A stretch of 64,000 bases of DNA, from contig CM060180.1 of assembly GCA_030549775.1 (NCBI GenBank), positions 26,741,590 through 26,805,589 on the forward strand, read 5' to 3'. Source of the DNA: Tamarix chinensis. Its lineage: Eukaryota; Streptophyta; Magnoliopsida; Caryophyllales; Tamaricaceae. Each line of letters opens with the position of its first letter. Position 1 is the first letter of the stretch. This document shows positions 1-11,496 of this stretch, piece after piece. The notes beneath the pieces were generated by a model that had not been told where the DNA came from, did no database searches, and worked only from the letters and a program-made list of their open reading frames with translations. Both the position numbers and the translations under genes were made by a program.

Positions 1-475
1 CCGATATAATAAAAAAGTCTAGGAAAAAGGATCCTCAATGGACCTTTCCCCGTCCAATCATCATGCCAAAATCTAACAATTTTACTATCCCCAATCTTAA
101 TTTTCATTCTAGCACTAAGGATATAAATTCATTTCTCTGTTCTAACAATATCCATCCACGGAGACCACCTCATCCTCGAAGCTGAGATCTCTAGTGATCC
201 TAAATGATCCCTCGAGTGAATTGAAGAGATAACTCTCTTCTATGAGTCCCTCTCCACAGTAAAAAAATCTCCACCGCCATGAAAAGAAGAGCATTGTTCC
301 TTAAGACAATATCCCCCATACCCAAACCTCCTATGGATTTGGGTCTTTGGATCAAACTCCATTTAACCAATGGTAACCCCTTACTATCCCCACTCCCGCT
401 CCAGAGGAAGCTTCTCTGAATACTTATGATTTCCTTCATGACCCGTTTTGGCATTTTAAACAAGCTCATGTAAAT
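1..475 (-). mobile_element. LINE (non-LTR retrotransposon) ORF2 fragment, 3' part of RT region
   Basis: Reading the minus strand from about 469 leftwards gives a protein with the hallmarks of the region after the reverse transcriptase of plant L1-type LINEs: a Pro-Lys-Arg-Val start, FLWSGSGDSKG, VKW, PKSIGGLG and LRNNALL. After a frameshift near 230 a second piece reads KIKIGDSKIVRFWHDDW followed by FPRLFLLY, the typical segment further downstream. The fragment is truncated upstream near 475, has at least one frameshift, and continues past the left window edge. It is a dead copy. The family assignment rests on motif order and is firm; the subfamily is not known. Confidence 0.85.
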
Positions 476-769
476 GAGGGTTTCTTCATAGTTACTCTAT
501 AATTTATTATTGATTTATTTTGTGTTTCTTCATGGTTGGGTTGAATGACCATGATAAATGAGGGTGCTGAAAATATTTCCGAACGGTTAATCTCGATTGT
601 TGCACTGTGGACTCATATGCCACAAGTTCACCATATACGATAGCAAATTTCATCCATCCTAGACTTGAGAAGGGCATATAAAAGGCATCAGCTAGTGCTA
701 ATTGGAAAATTTTGGTGAATGGAATAACCACTCTTGACTACATACACATTTTATGGGAGGGCACATCTA
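476..769. other. Intergenic, no gene seen
   Basis: This stretch follows the truncated LINE. A 74-codon minus-strand reading frame at 507-731 has no motif I recognise and no gene context, so I do not call it a gene. Confidence 0.5.
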
Positions 770-1370
770 TAATATATATATATCCTTGAAAATGTATATT
801 TTTTTCTAAGATACGTGTATTTTTATTTTTAAGTATGTGTATTTTTATTATAAAAAATGTGCATCTTTAATAATGAATAATTCATCCAAAAAAATGTGTA
901 TAATTGTTCTTTAAAATGTGCATTCATATCTTATAAATGTGTGTACTTTATACTAGTAGATGTATATTTATTTTTATACATGTATTTCTTCCTTGTATTT
1001 ATATAAATAAAGGGTGTGTATTTTTGTTCCAATAAGATATGTATGTTTATCCTGTAATATGTGTATTTTTGTTAGAAAACATGTGTATTTTTATAAGATA
1101 ATATATCTTCACATATATAAATAAATGTTGTGTATTCATATTTTTAAATATATGAATTTGTGTTCTAAAAGAAGTGTATTTTGTTGGAGAATATATTTAT
1201 GCTTCCACCATCATATAGAACAAAGTTCATAAAATTTACCAAAAAAAAATTCCCATATTTTCTATCATATACCTAGAGAATTTGCATTCATATCATATAA
1301 GATATATATCCATACCTAGAAAGAAGTGTATTTGTATATTAGAAAATGTGTAACATATGCATTTTACCAC
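770..1370. repeat. Degenerate AT-rich repeat with recurring ATGTGTATTTTT motif
   Basis: The motif (A/G)TGTGTATTTTTNTT recurs irregularly about every 25-45 bases across this stretch, separated by AT-rich spacer. It looks like a decayed tandem array or low-complexity subterminal DNA of a transposon. No coding potential is visible. Confidence 0.55.
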
Positions 1371-1970
1371 CACTTTTAATAAAAGTGTCACCGTGTGCAA
1401 CCTTGCATCGTGCATGCTACTCTATGATGTAAATTACTCGATTAATTTAGCATGCTACATATGTTCATATCCAACTCAATATTATAGTATAATGTTCAAA
1501 ATGGCTCACATAATTTATGTAAGTTTCACCATATAATCACTGTATAATTGTTTATACGATGTGCTTTTTGTATCATGTTAACTTCATTATGATGTTAATA
1601 TTTTGTAAAAAAAAAAACTATAATATCTCTTAGTAAGATTATTTTTCTCTAAAAATAGATATCCATTTTAATATACTTTTGAAAAATAAATATGATAAAA
1701 TATTAATACAATCTTATTAAAAGATCATGAAATAAATTGAGTAAAAACAGTCGTGAGATTTCTAGTTAAATATTAGTGAAAGATGTGTGTAGCAATGGTA
1801 AGATATCATTTTTTGTATAATAAACATTAAATATATGTATAATAATAGAGTAAAATATTAGTTAATAACAATGATTAAAATGAGAAAATTAATAGTGAAA
1901 GATTGGAGAATGGTGAAGCAAAAATAATTATAAAGATGAAACATGACTTGATAATGGTGGTGAAACATTA
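1371..1970. other. AT-rich intergenic DNA
   Basis: No reading frame, RNA gene or sharp repeat was found. The sequence is AT-rich with short direct similarities such as 'gtgaaa..taagaca' that recur at 3980-4060 and 8640-8780, suggesting remnants of one dispersed repeat. Confidence 0.4.
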
Positions 1971-1972
1971 AG

Positions 1973-2190
1973 ACATGGCGTGGTCGTAGCATGGTTATTT
2001 GATACAATGGGTCATTGGTTCAAATCTTGGTAGCCGCAGTGTGGAAATTTCAATCCTCCAATGTGAGAGTGGCTCCTTTTGGGCACCATGGTACACCCGC
2101 CATATGGAGCCTGTTGAGTTATCGTAGGTTACCTCTTCACACAATGTTGGGTTAACATGTGGGGCCTTGGGGGCGAGGGTTTTGCCTTTG
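1973..2190 (+). mobile_element. Au-like tRNA-derived SINE, degenerate
   Basis: An RNA polymerase III A-box-like segment (TGGCGTGGTCG, 1977-1987) is followed about 30 bases later by a clear B box (GGTTCAAATC, 2017-2026). The segment before the B box and the tail (GGGGCCTTGGGGGCGAGGGTT then TGCCTTT, split here) resemble the plant Au SINE, which ends in a GGGAGCYT...GGGNTGCCCTT-type motif. The length of about 215 bp is a little above the usual Au length. The element is GC-rich compared with its surroundings. A partial repeat of the head (GGCATGGTCGTAGC) follows at about 2198-2211. The assignment is from memory of the Au consensus and needs an alignment. Confidence 0.6.
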
Positions 2191-2211
2191 ATACAATGGC
2201 ATGGTCGTAGC

Positions 2212-2580
2212 CAACATGTAATTTAAACAATTTTATTGTCAATTGTGGTAATGGTAAATAATGATATCGTTCTATACCGGGAATTGAGAAAGCTTACTTT
2301 TATCTAGCTAGCTTATAAATATTAAAATAAAAGATTCTCAATCACACAAAAGCAAATAATAAGAAAAATAAAATTATGGGGTTCTTTTTAAAAAAATAGA
2401 AAATAATAAAAAGAATAAATAAAAGAAATTAATAAAAATAGATGAGTCATCTTTTAATATAATAATAATTTATGAGTCATCTTTTAATCACAAAAAAGAG
2501 ACTAACCAACTTGCAAGACAAAAATAGGTCTATACAAATTATATTACTTTTCTAAAATAATGAATATGACAAAGTATTAA
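2212..2580. other. AT-rich intergenic DNA
   Basis: Low-complexity A/T-rich sequence. A short direct repeat, 'tgagtcatcttttaat', occurs at about 2442 and 2471. No gene is seen. Confidence 0.4.
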
Positions 2581-2924
2581 GCATTAAGCATAAGTGGAAG
2601 GATGTCAGTCTAAGTACCCAAACTAGTACATCAAGCGTATCTAGTTGTATTTCTCCCACACGTATCTAAACATTTCACTACACAAGTTAAAATTATAAAA
2701 TTATTAGGTGAAATATTATCTAAACTAGCTGTAATTTATATATAACTAGCTTTAAAGCATTAAGCATAAGTGGAAGGATGTCAGTATAAGTACCCAAACT
2801 AGTACATCAAGCATATCGAGTTGTATTCCCCCCGCACGTATCTAAACATTTCACTACACAAGTTAAAATTATAAAACTATTAGGTAAAATGTTATCTAAA
2901 CTAGTTGTAATTTATACATATAAT
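2581..2924. repeat. Tandem duplication, period 176 bp, two copies
   Basis: Copy 1 is 2581-2756 and copy 2 is 2757 to about 2924. Both start GCATTAAGCATAAGTGGAAG and share CCCAAACTAGTACATCAAGC, the CACGTATCTAAACATTTCAC core and the TAATTTATA end. They differ at roughly a dozen positions, so the duplication is old but clear. No coding content is seen. Confidence 0.9.
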
Positions 2925-3800
2925 TATAGCATGTTGATATAGGCACCTAGTAAGCATATAATCCTACACACTGTCACTATAAGGAAGCAAGAATAAGACA
3001 TGTATCATATATATCATATTTGATAGAATTACATATATAAATGATACCAATTAAAGTAGAGTAAAAGAGCAATCTTATGAAACAAAGAAAATTAATGTCA
3101 CATCTCAAACCATAATCTGGGGTTTCAATATATTCCCCAACAATAAATATTTAGCTAGTCATAATAAATAAATAAAATTAACCATGGATGAAAATTTAGC
3201 AATTTATTCAAATGAAAAAATTACTAAATTTCATATGAAATAACTCTTTTGGATCTTCCTTCTCTTTTTCTCTCTCCCTACTTGCATCACTATCTCTCTC
3301 CTCTGGCTTTTCACTTCCTGTGGTGCCTTTCTTTCTATGCCTCTACATCACCCCACCTTCTTGTTCTTCTTCTTTTTCCCCATCACTTCTCTCCTGTGCC
3401 TTTTCTTTCGCGCCCTCACCTGCCGCACGTTTTTCCATCTCTCTTCTGTTGCAACATCCTTCCCTCTCTTCTTTTTCTTTTGTCTTCATTGTCTTGCACT
3501 CTATCAATCTTGTCTACTCGCTCATTCTCTGCATCACACCGTCTTCTTCTCTTCTCTCTCTTTCTTTCTTTTGTAGCACTTGTCTCTTGCTTTTCTCTGT
3601 TGTCACGTCCTTTCTCTTCTCTCCCTTTTCTTTCTTTTTGCCCAATTCCTTGTCTCCTCCTAACTACTGCCCCCTCTGCCTTTTATAATTATTTTTCTTT
3701 GCTAATGGGCCTTGTTTGCCCAGTCACCCATTATGTTGTTGGTCCTGTGGTCCAAAAGACCCAAGCCTTTTTTTTTTACCTACAAAATAACATTAGAACA
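2925..3800 (+). mobile_element. Pyrimidine-rich tract, probably part of a long LTR
   Basis: From 3249 to about 3700 the plus strand is almost pure C/T with scattered A/G, giving long artefactual reading frames rich in Ser, Leu, Phe and Pro in all three frames. A candidate LTR-like start, TGTCACATCTCAAACC, lies at 3096. The same pyrimidine-rich architecture occurs near the 5' side of the long LTRs at 46.0-47.0 kb (plus) and 61.8-63.06 kb (minus). I infer an old LTR; its boundaries are not established. Confidence 0.45.
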
Positions 3801-4724
3801 ATTAATAAATAATCTTATACTTTATACCATTCATTTTATATCAATTTAACACAAATAATTAAATATATGGGATTATTATCACTTAAGCACAAAATTATAA
3901 TTATCATAAGATATTTTTCAAATAAAAGACCAAACACTAAAATTAAAAGAGTATAAAATATGTAAAAATAAGTGCTCATCAAGACAATAATGGTGAAATA
4001 TGGATGTAACTATGGTGAAACTTTAAGACAACATTAGTGAAATACATGCATAACACAATAGTAATGAATCAGGAATGTAATTATGGTAAAATATGACAAG
4101 CTAGTTTTTTCAGATAGCAATCATAAAAAAATTAACAATTTACTACTTATTTTTTTAGTAGAATCAATTACATAAAATAATGGGTCTTACCGCTACATCC
4201 AACACGATAAGACGTATGACCAATACCTAACATATGTTGAATGTAAGGCTAAAACAATTCAAGCACAAAGATTAGGTACTCATCCAAGGTTGATATAAAG
4301 CCAAGAAGAACAAAAGAAGATCGAGAGTAAATATAATAAAAAAAATATTTACAAAACACTCGATGTCCTAAATGGCAACAATAAGAAAGGGACCAAAATA
4401 CAACCCCAAAGTGAGACCACAAGCTATATCAAATAGCCATATACTCTCTGATCTATACCCATAAGTTGCCATCACTGCTAAAAAAACATGCAAGGTCATA
4501 AAATCCAATTGAATAAGAAAGTGACCATACAACAAAATACATCAATACAACAATATTAACTAAACCAATTACTACTCTACGCAGACTAATGTCTCATGGA
4601 ACACATAATAATCAAGACATATATCAAACATGCTTGCACGTCAACAACTCATGTATGAGAACAAAGGAACACAATAATATTTAAAGCTATAACATAGGAA
4701 AACTTAGCCATAAGGATCCAAAAA
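3801..4724. other. AT-rich intergenic / degenerate repeat DNA
   Basis: No gene or RNA is recognisable. It lies between the pyrimidine-rich tract and a tandem array, so it is probably interior of the same decayed LTR-like element. Confidence 0.4.
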
Positions 4725-4912
4725 TTCAACTTGGTGTTTATTGTTTTCACCAAAAAAACTCTGCACGGTGTTTATTATTTACATCAAACAACTCAACATG
4801 TTGTTTGTTGTTTACACCAAAAAAACTAGTATGGTGTTTGTTATTCACACTAAACAACTCAACATAGTGTATGTTGTTTACACCAAACAACTTAGCATGA
4901 TTTTTGTTGCTT
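4725..4912. repeat. Tandem array, unit about 38-40 bp, about 5 copies
   Basis: The unit is approximately 'caactnagcatggtgtttgttgtttacaccaaa'. Copies start near 4728, 4766, 4803, 4842 and 4881. Each unit holds a short imperfect inverted repeat (GGTGTT...AACACC type), so each could fold into a small hairpin. Comparable short-unit arrays sit in the 3' halves of the long LTRs elsewhere in the window. Confidence 0.8.
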
Positions 4913-4917
4913 CAACC

Positions 4918-5612
4918 TAAGGTTATTAAAATTGGTATTTTACTTAGAATCGATAAGATTCATCATAATTTAAGCATAAAACTTGGTCATTGGATCACAC
5001 AAAAATATGACCCTAATATATTTTTTTACTACAAAATCCCATAATTAAAACTAAAAACATGAAAAATCTCATTATTAAGCTTTTATTTGGTCACTAATTA
5101 AATTGTAACAAGTAACAGGCAAGGCATATTATCGCTTACATGCATACAAGATTTTATATGGTTATGCATACAATAAAACCACCAACAACAAAAGAGAAAA
5201 TAAAAAGGATAATTATGAACTAGATAGAAATCGCTAAGAAATAACATCATAAATTTAATATATTTGTTTTACTCTACATATTAAAATTGGAATTTTTGTA
5301 AGTATTTTTCTTTTTAAAAATTGACTTCGTTAATATCTTGTCCATGCTTTCTTAGTATTGGTTGATGCTCAATGCATAATATGTACAAAATAACATGGTT
5401 ACGGTTTAGAGTTAGAGAAAAAAATATAGTGGGAAATAAAAAGGAAGATAAATTTTAAGGAATAAAAAAAAAGTATAGTTAGTATGTAAGATCATGAGAT
5501 TCTACCTAGGTTTGTAAGATCCTACCATGATTTTATTACTTTAATATTCTACCTAAAATCGTGGATTGTTTAGTGACTTTTAGATCGTAGAATTGTAACA
5601 TCTAGATTGAGA
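4918..5612 (-). mobile_element. Dispersed 0.7 kb repeat, copy 1 (inverted relative to copy 2)
   Basis: The reverse complement of this segment aligns along its length with 36302-37033. Shared blocks include ATTCTACGATC near one end, 'ctctaactct', 'ttgagcatcaa' and the GGTT(A/G)TTA(A/G)AATTGG end. No coding frame is present. The copy at 36.3 kb interrupts a LINE, so this is a mobile, non-autonomous element. The class (hAT, MULE or other) is not established. Confidence 0.75.
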
Positions 5613-7214
5613 GTTTAAAGATTATGCACCAAACAATTCAACATATAACTACAATCAACAATTGCATGAGATATCCAAACAAGATGAACAAATCTCAACC
5701 CTAATCCAATTATTAAGTCTTTATTAAGGTGATCAAACCAATAAATTCAATTCAACTTTGATAGCTACAATCCCACAATCCAAGACCATGATCACCAAAG
5801 AGGTATGATCAAATAAAACCACTCAATTCTATGGTAAACCTCACCAAAGAAATTACATGATATATCGATGGCCCATATTAAAACCTTAGCACCTAATTTA
5901 TTAAGTATGCATGCCCTCTATAAGGTGTACGGAATATCAATTGAAAAGAAGTAGATCCTTTGATCCAAAGATCCAACTATGATCTTGGGAGCCTACATTT
6001 GAGGCACAAGTTTTTCCCAACTAAAGTTGTCACGTAGTTTAAGTTATTAGTGTTTTATTCGAAATAAAATTATTAAATAAAAAGGGATACAAGATCCACA
6101 TAACAAATCAATTAAACCACATAATTCAAATCAATCTACTTAAACGTAAGGGATCACACAAATCAATGTCATAGGAGACCTTGGGTTAGGCATTGGTCTA
6201 TAACCCGAACACTTAATCAATTCAATTAAATTCCATCCTTTAGATTCAATTTGTTAAAAATTCAGTATAAAATCAACTATCAATAGAGAGATCAATGGGC
6301 AACACTAAAGTCAACTATGGTTGATGAAGGCCAACCTATATCCAATTATTCAACACTTAAGCACATTTTAGCCACTGATAATCTAAATGCCCTCATACCC
6401 TATCTATTCCAATTATTTTCTTTTTCTATTAAAAACTTGTATAATTAAATGAAAAACACAAAAAAAAATGCTAATTAACATCATTATAATCATTTAAACA
6501 TAAATAATCAATTTTGATGTTTGCTTTTAGAAATTATAAAAATACCATTTTGCCTCTAGTTACATGTGAAGCATACTTAGTACATAAAATCCTAAGCATA
6601 TATATCTAACGTATCATATTTTACATGCTAAACATATATATGATAGCATGATACGTATTTATCATACATGTTGAAAATTATGACAAATCATATGTAAAAT
6701 GACATAAATTCCCCTAGGACACACAAAACTTCAATCATGAATAACTATGCTTCATCATGCTCAAATTTTAACATATTATCTTTCAAACTTTTAATAAAAT
6801 ACCTAATGAATACATTGTAATTAATAAAAAGATACAATTTACCTTGTCTTGGACCAAAATACCTTTGACCGAGATTCACTTGAATTAAACAACAACATGC
6901 TTGTGCTAGGTTATTTGCTACATAAAACAACAACATGCTTGGCACATTATACATGTCCATGCTACATATTAAAATACATATAGTGAAATACATGATATCA
7001 TACATCACTAAAATGCTCTCACACATCTAGTAAAAAATTTAACTACATAAATTATGCATGATCATCATGCTTAGCAGGATATTTTCACAAAAAAACATAA
7101 TATAGAATAAAATAAACCTGATAATGCTTTACGAAAAATCATAATGAAAATATAAACATGTTTTTAATGCTTAGACATAAAGCCAAACATCAAATCCTTG
7201 CATACAAAGAGAAT
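5613..7214. other. AT-rich intergenic DNA
   Basis: No gene is supported. A 93-codon minus-strand frame at 6745-7026 has no family motif. The imperfect palindromic stretch around 6590-6665 (tatatatctaacg...catatatatgatagcatgatacg) is the only local structure noted. Confidence 0.4.
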
Positions 7215-7585
7215 AATTACTTTACCAAGATTCCAAGTAGAAGAGAATTAAGACCCCTTCCAAGATAGGTACCAGATTCACTTGAATTCCCTTTAAACCA
7301 CCAAAAATATTATAAGAAACACATTACAAAAATCAACACACAAGAATCAAGAGCTTCAAGGAAAAATACTCACACCCTTCATATCAAGGAGGTATGAACA
7401 AGAGGAAGAATAAATATGGCATTGCTTTACCAAGATTCCAAGTTAAGTAAAAGAGAATTAAGACCCCTTCCAGGATGGGTTCAACATTCACTTGAATTCT
7501 CTTCAAACTGCCAAGATTATTATAAGAAAAACATTACAAAAATCAACACACAACAATCAAGAGCTCCAAGAAAAAAACGCTCACA
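7215..7585. repeat. Tandem duplication, offset 206 bp, two copies
   Basis: Copy 1 (7215 to about 7375) and copy 2 (7421 to about 7582) both run from CTTTACCAAGATTCCAAGT through AGAATTAAGACCCCTTCCA, TTCACTTGAATTC and CAAAAATCAACACACAA to CTCAC. They are separated by a 45-bp spacer. Divergence is around 10-15 percent by eye. Its position next to the purine-rich tract suggests interior of a long LTR in minus orientation. Confidence 0.85.
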
Positions 7586-7639
7586 ATTAACCAAGAATCT
7601 AACCCCAAATGTTTATTTAAAAATAAACAAGCACTGGGT

Positions 7640-8160
7640 AAAATGAATTAGAAGAGAGGATGAAGAAAAATAAAGAACAAGGACATGGGGTTTAGTTTTT
7701 GGCTTCAAGAGCAAAGGAACACTTAGCCAAAAATTCAATCAAGGTGTGAAGATAGGAGAGGGAACACAAAAGGAGGAGGTTAACATTTTAAGGAGATAAA
7801 AGGGGGAGGGGGTTGATAATCAATGGACCAAGAAGAGAGAAGGAGGTTACTTGCTTGACACTTGAATTACGGTTAGGTGGTGGAGTGCGTATGAGTTGTG
7901 TAAGATTTATAACAAACCAAAAATCAAGACAAAGGGGATAAGGGAGGTATAAAAGTCTGTCTAAGGTAGGGGAGCGATGTGTTTTGTAGACTAAGGCATT
8001 GAGAAAGGAAAATAAATAGGTTTGAGTGTGAGAAATACAAAAAGGACATGTAAAGTGATACACTAAGAATATGAATAAAATTAAGGAAAGACTCAAACAT
8101 GTACAAAAATAATGAAACAAGTCAAAATCTAATAAAGGGAAGGTGGAAGGTAATTTATGT
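7640..8160 (-). mobile_element. Purine-rich tract (pyrimidine-rich on minus strand), LTR-like
   Basis: The plus strand is G/A-rich over 7640-8160 and its reverse complement gives only low-complexity Ser/Leu/Phe/Pro frames. This matches the pyrimidine-rich leader region of the long LTR family read on the minus strand. Ends and target duplication were not identified. Confidence 0.4.
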
Positions 8161-11138
8161 GACTCACAAGCATTTTAGAATTTTTAGATTACTTTTACTG
8201 AAGGAAAGAAAAATAAATAAGAGCCGATTAAGAAAAACATCAAAAATTACATAAATTTATGGAAAGATGATAAATAAATTTAAGAACCTAAATATATAAA
8301 AATATTGGGCATAGCTATCAAATTGGAACCAAAATAAATAAAAATTAAAACAAAACCCTAAAGTTTGATCAAATGATGGGACCTTGGGCAACACCCTATT
8401 ACTAGAGGTGTAACTTGGATTAGTCAACTACAAGTCCAAAACCTTTTTTCCTAATTGATTTTAATCCAATTAATCCAAAAACTATTACCTAATATCATTA
8501 CATATAACAAAACCACATTTAACATAAAATATCCTATGATAATTTTTTAATTAATTACATATAAAATATTATATTAATACTTAGGGTTTCCATTAGTGTT
8601 AATTAAGAATAGAGTATTGTAGTTATGGTAAAATATGGAGCTACCAATGGTAAAATACGAAGACTACAATGTTGAAATATAAATATAACATTAGTGAAAC
8701 ACCACACAATAGTTGTGAAATATAAGAATAACACTAGTAAAATTAATTTCATGATAAAATATACAACGATGGTAAAACATAACTATAATGATGGTGAGCA
8801 TATAACTATATTTTATATAATAATTTTTTTAAGTCAAAATTATATCAATATTTAGTCTCTAATTGTAGAGAAGTTTCCCAAACATATAATGATATAATTT
8901 TTTAATGACCCTAATTAAAGATAAATTAAGTTAAATAAAAAAGTACATATGACAACCGGCTATACCTTGTACATGGTATAACTGGTTGCACAATATACTA
9001 ATTGCATAATTTATGTTATAGTTAGTCCGTAGTAAATAATTAACTTAATATGAAGTTATTACAACCCGAATGACTCCTTGTGCATAAACTATAAAAGGCG
9101 GGTTGCCTTTAGGAGGGAATAGTTGTGCCTCTTGATTTGTCCTTATATATAATCCCTATTAATTGCAATAAGTGTAGTTTCAGAAGTTTGATTTTGGTTA
9201 TAAATAAGTGTTGTTTTTATCCACGAGGTAAAATTTTAATTCCCCCCCCCACTTTATCCTTTAGTATTAATTACTTCATTTTAAATTATGTATACTTTTA
9301 AATGTTTATCCAAAAATAATTATATTTTCTAATGATATTTTAATAGTGTCAATTTATTCATTTAAATTGTTTTCATAATTCTTATATCAAAACCTAAAAT
9401 AATACTTATATAAAATAGGAGGTAGTATACTACATCAAATTTATAATAAGTGTTATTTTAGTTTCATACACACATATTAAGAACTAAAGGTTAATAACTA
9501 ATATAGCTCTAGTAATTGTTAAGTATTTAATGAAAAGTTTTGGAAAATGTAAAAATTTATAGAGAAACAATTAATGATGATAGAAGGTAAATGAATAAAA
9601 ATATTATTTATTCTAAATTAAAATATAAATCAACACTTATTTTGGTTAAAGTTAAAAGAAATAAAATGACATTGGATATATATATATATATATATTGTAG
9701 ATCACCCTAACTAAAACATTGTTTGACAAAGTTTTATCAATTGTTATTATGATATGATATTCAAATAAATATTGTAGATCTAAATTTTTTCTTATAAAAA
9801 TACAATTGAAAAGTTGATTAGACGAAATTCTTTCCAAAACCAAAGATTAATAATTTTAATATGATAGCAATAGCAACCCAATTCACTGCATTTTAGCAAT
9901 ATATTATGGCAATTGAATGGCTTATTTTTTCCACTTTGAAGTTTCATCTATTAGATATTTCATAAAGTCGCACAACGTTGCATGCCTAACATTATCCGAA
10001 ACAGAGACATAAACATGTGCCCAATACCTAAAATTAGGTAACTATGTACACGGGACCTCCTGCTTGAAGGGAGCGGGAACATGTCTATTTGCAATGAGCT
10101 CAAGCACATGTTTTAGTCTTTTAGATGGTACATCATGGTATTAGAATGATAAAATAAAATGATCCCAGGAATGGCGACTTCAGTCTTTATTTAGTTCTAA
10201 AAAAATTATAAGAAAAAAATTTAAAAGTTATATATATGTATTTCAAATTATTTCTATAAAAATTATTCTTTAATAATTTTGTTTCTTATTATTATTTTAT
10301 TTTATTATCTTATATAAATCAAATACAATTTTTTTTTCTTCTTTTATATATATATATATATATATATTTTTATATATATATATATATATATATTTCAAAA
10401 AAGTTCTAAAAACCAAATGGAACATAAAACTATGAATGAGAAGTTTTTCCCGAATTATCTTGGACGCAACCAACTTCAACGTTTATTAATTCACATTGAT
10501 TCAAAGGAATTCTTGAATACGAGTACTAGACTATCACCTCATTCTTCCATCATTTATTATTATTATGATTATTACCCCAAAAAAATAATACCTCAGCCCA
10601 ATCAATATTGACCTAACCTACTTGCCAAATAAATAAATAAAAATACCGACCTAACATATGATATTATAACCTTAAAACACGTTTGAACTTGGAGAACGGA
10701 GATTGGTTACGTCAGAGGGCATGCGCATCAAGTTAAGTTACACACGAGTCCCACGCCACCCCATGTGAAATAAAGAATTCCATGTGCCTTTGTATGATTG
10801 TAAAAGGTAAGAAGGGGGCATGAATAGTATCGCTATTCAATTTGTGATAATAGGAAACAGGGGAGCTAAGTTGCAACGTGTCCTGCAGACGCACCTGTTT
10901 TCGATTTGAAAATGTTTTATCTATTCATTTTTATATTTTATTTTATTAAAATACATATAAATATATATGTCATAATTTATTTACTTTATTTTACTAAAAT
11001 ACATATTAATATATCTCATAATTTATTTATTTATTCTTCCCTTCAGGTCCAACGCTGGGCGTCTTCGTAGAGGAATTTTTTTGTGAAATGAAAGTTGTTG
11101 AGGAATGATATTTTATTTTACCGACAATTGTTGGTGTA

Positions 11139-11177
<39 letters not shown>

Positions 11178-11496
11178 GATAACAAAATGGCAAGTACGTA
11201 AACCAAGGGAAACACTCAATAATACTAATTACAGAAACTAATAACATATTACATATATATTGTTATTATTATTATGATTATGATTATATAGATGCATAAT
11301 AAAATGTTAGTTCTAATACAGGAAGCTCGCTTGAAAAGGAGACAATTTATCAAGAACCCCCTCCCTCATTTAGCATAAGAAAGACTACGCTGCTAACCGA
11401 CTAATCAATGATGAGATAGCCGAATTGACCCGATCTGGTCTAAACCCATTCAGACCCGAATCCGACCTTGAATTACAACTGACATTCAAACGAAGG
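8161..11496. other. Intergenic region with microsatellites
   Basis: No gene is supported. Contents seen: a C10 run near 9242; (TA)n at about 9676-9695; an interrupted (TA)n pair at about 10345-10392 that could form a long cruciform; (GT)n(AT)n at about 11136-11178; and a TATA-like 'ctataaaaggcggg' at about 9087 with no reading frame behind it. The part nearest the JAZ gene (about 11200-11496) would hold its 3' UTR. Confidence 0.4.
11136..11178. repeat. (GT)n(AT)n compound microsatellite
   Basis: About 12 GT units are followed directly by about 9 AT units. It lies roughly 320 bp downstream of the JAZ stop codon. Confidence 0.9.

Noticed and set aside
507..731. A 74-codon minus-strand frame beside the LINE
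   Set aside because: It does not continue the LINE protein and has no motif or splice context.
3249..3812. A 187-codon plus-strand open frame rich in Leu, Ser, Phe and Pro
   Set aside because: All three frames are open across the same C/T-rich tract, so it is compositional; no domain is visible.
9080..9100. A TATA-like CTATAAAAGG promoter
   Set aside because: No reading frame or known element follows; an isolated TATA word is not enough.
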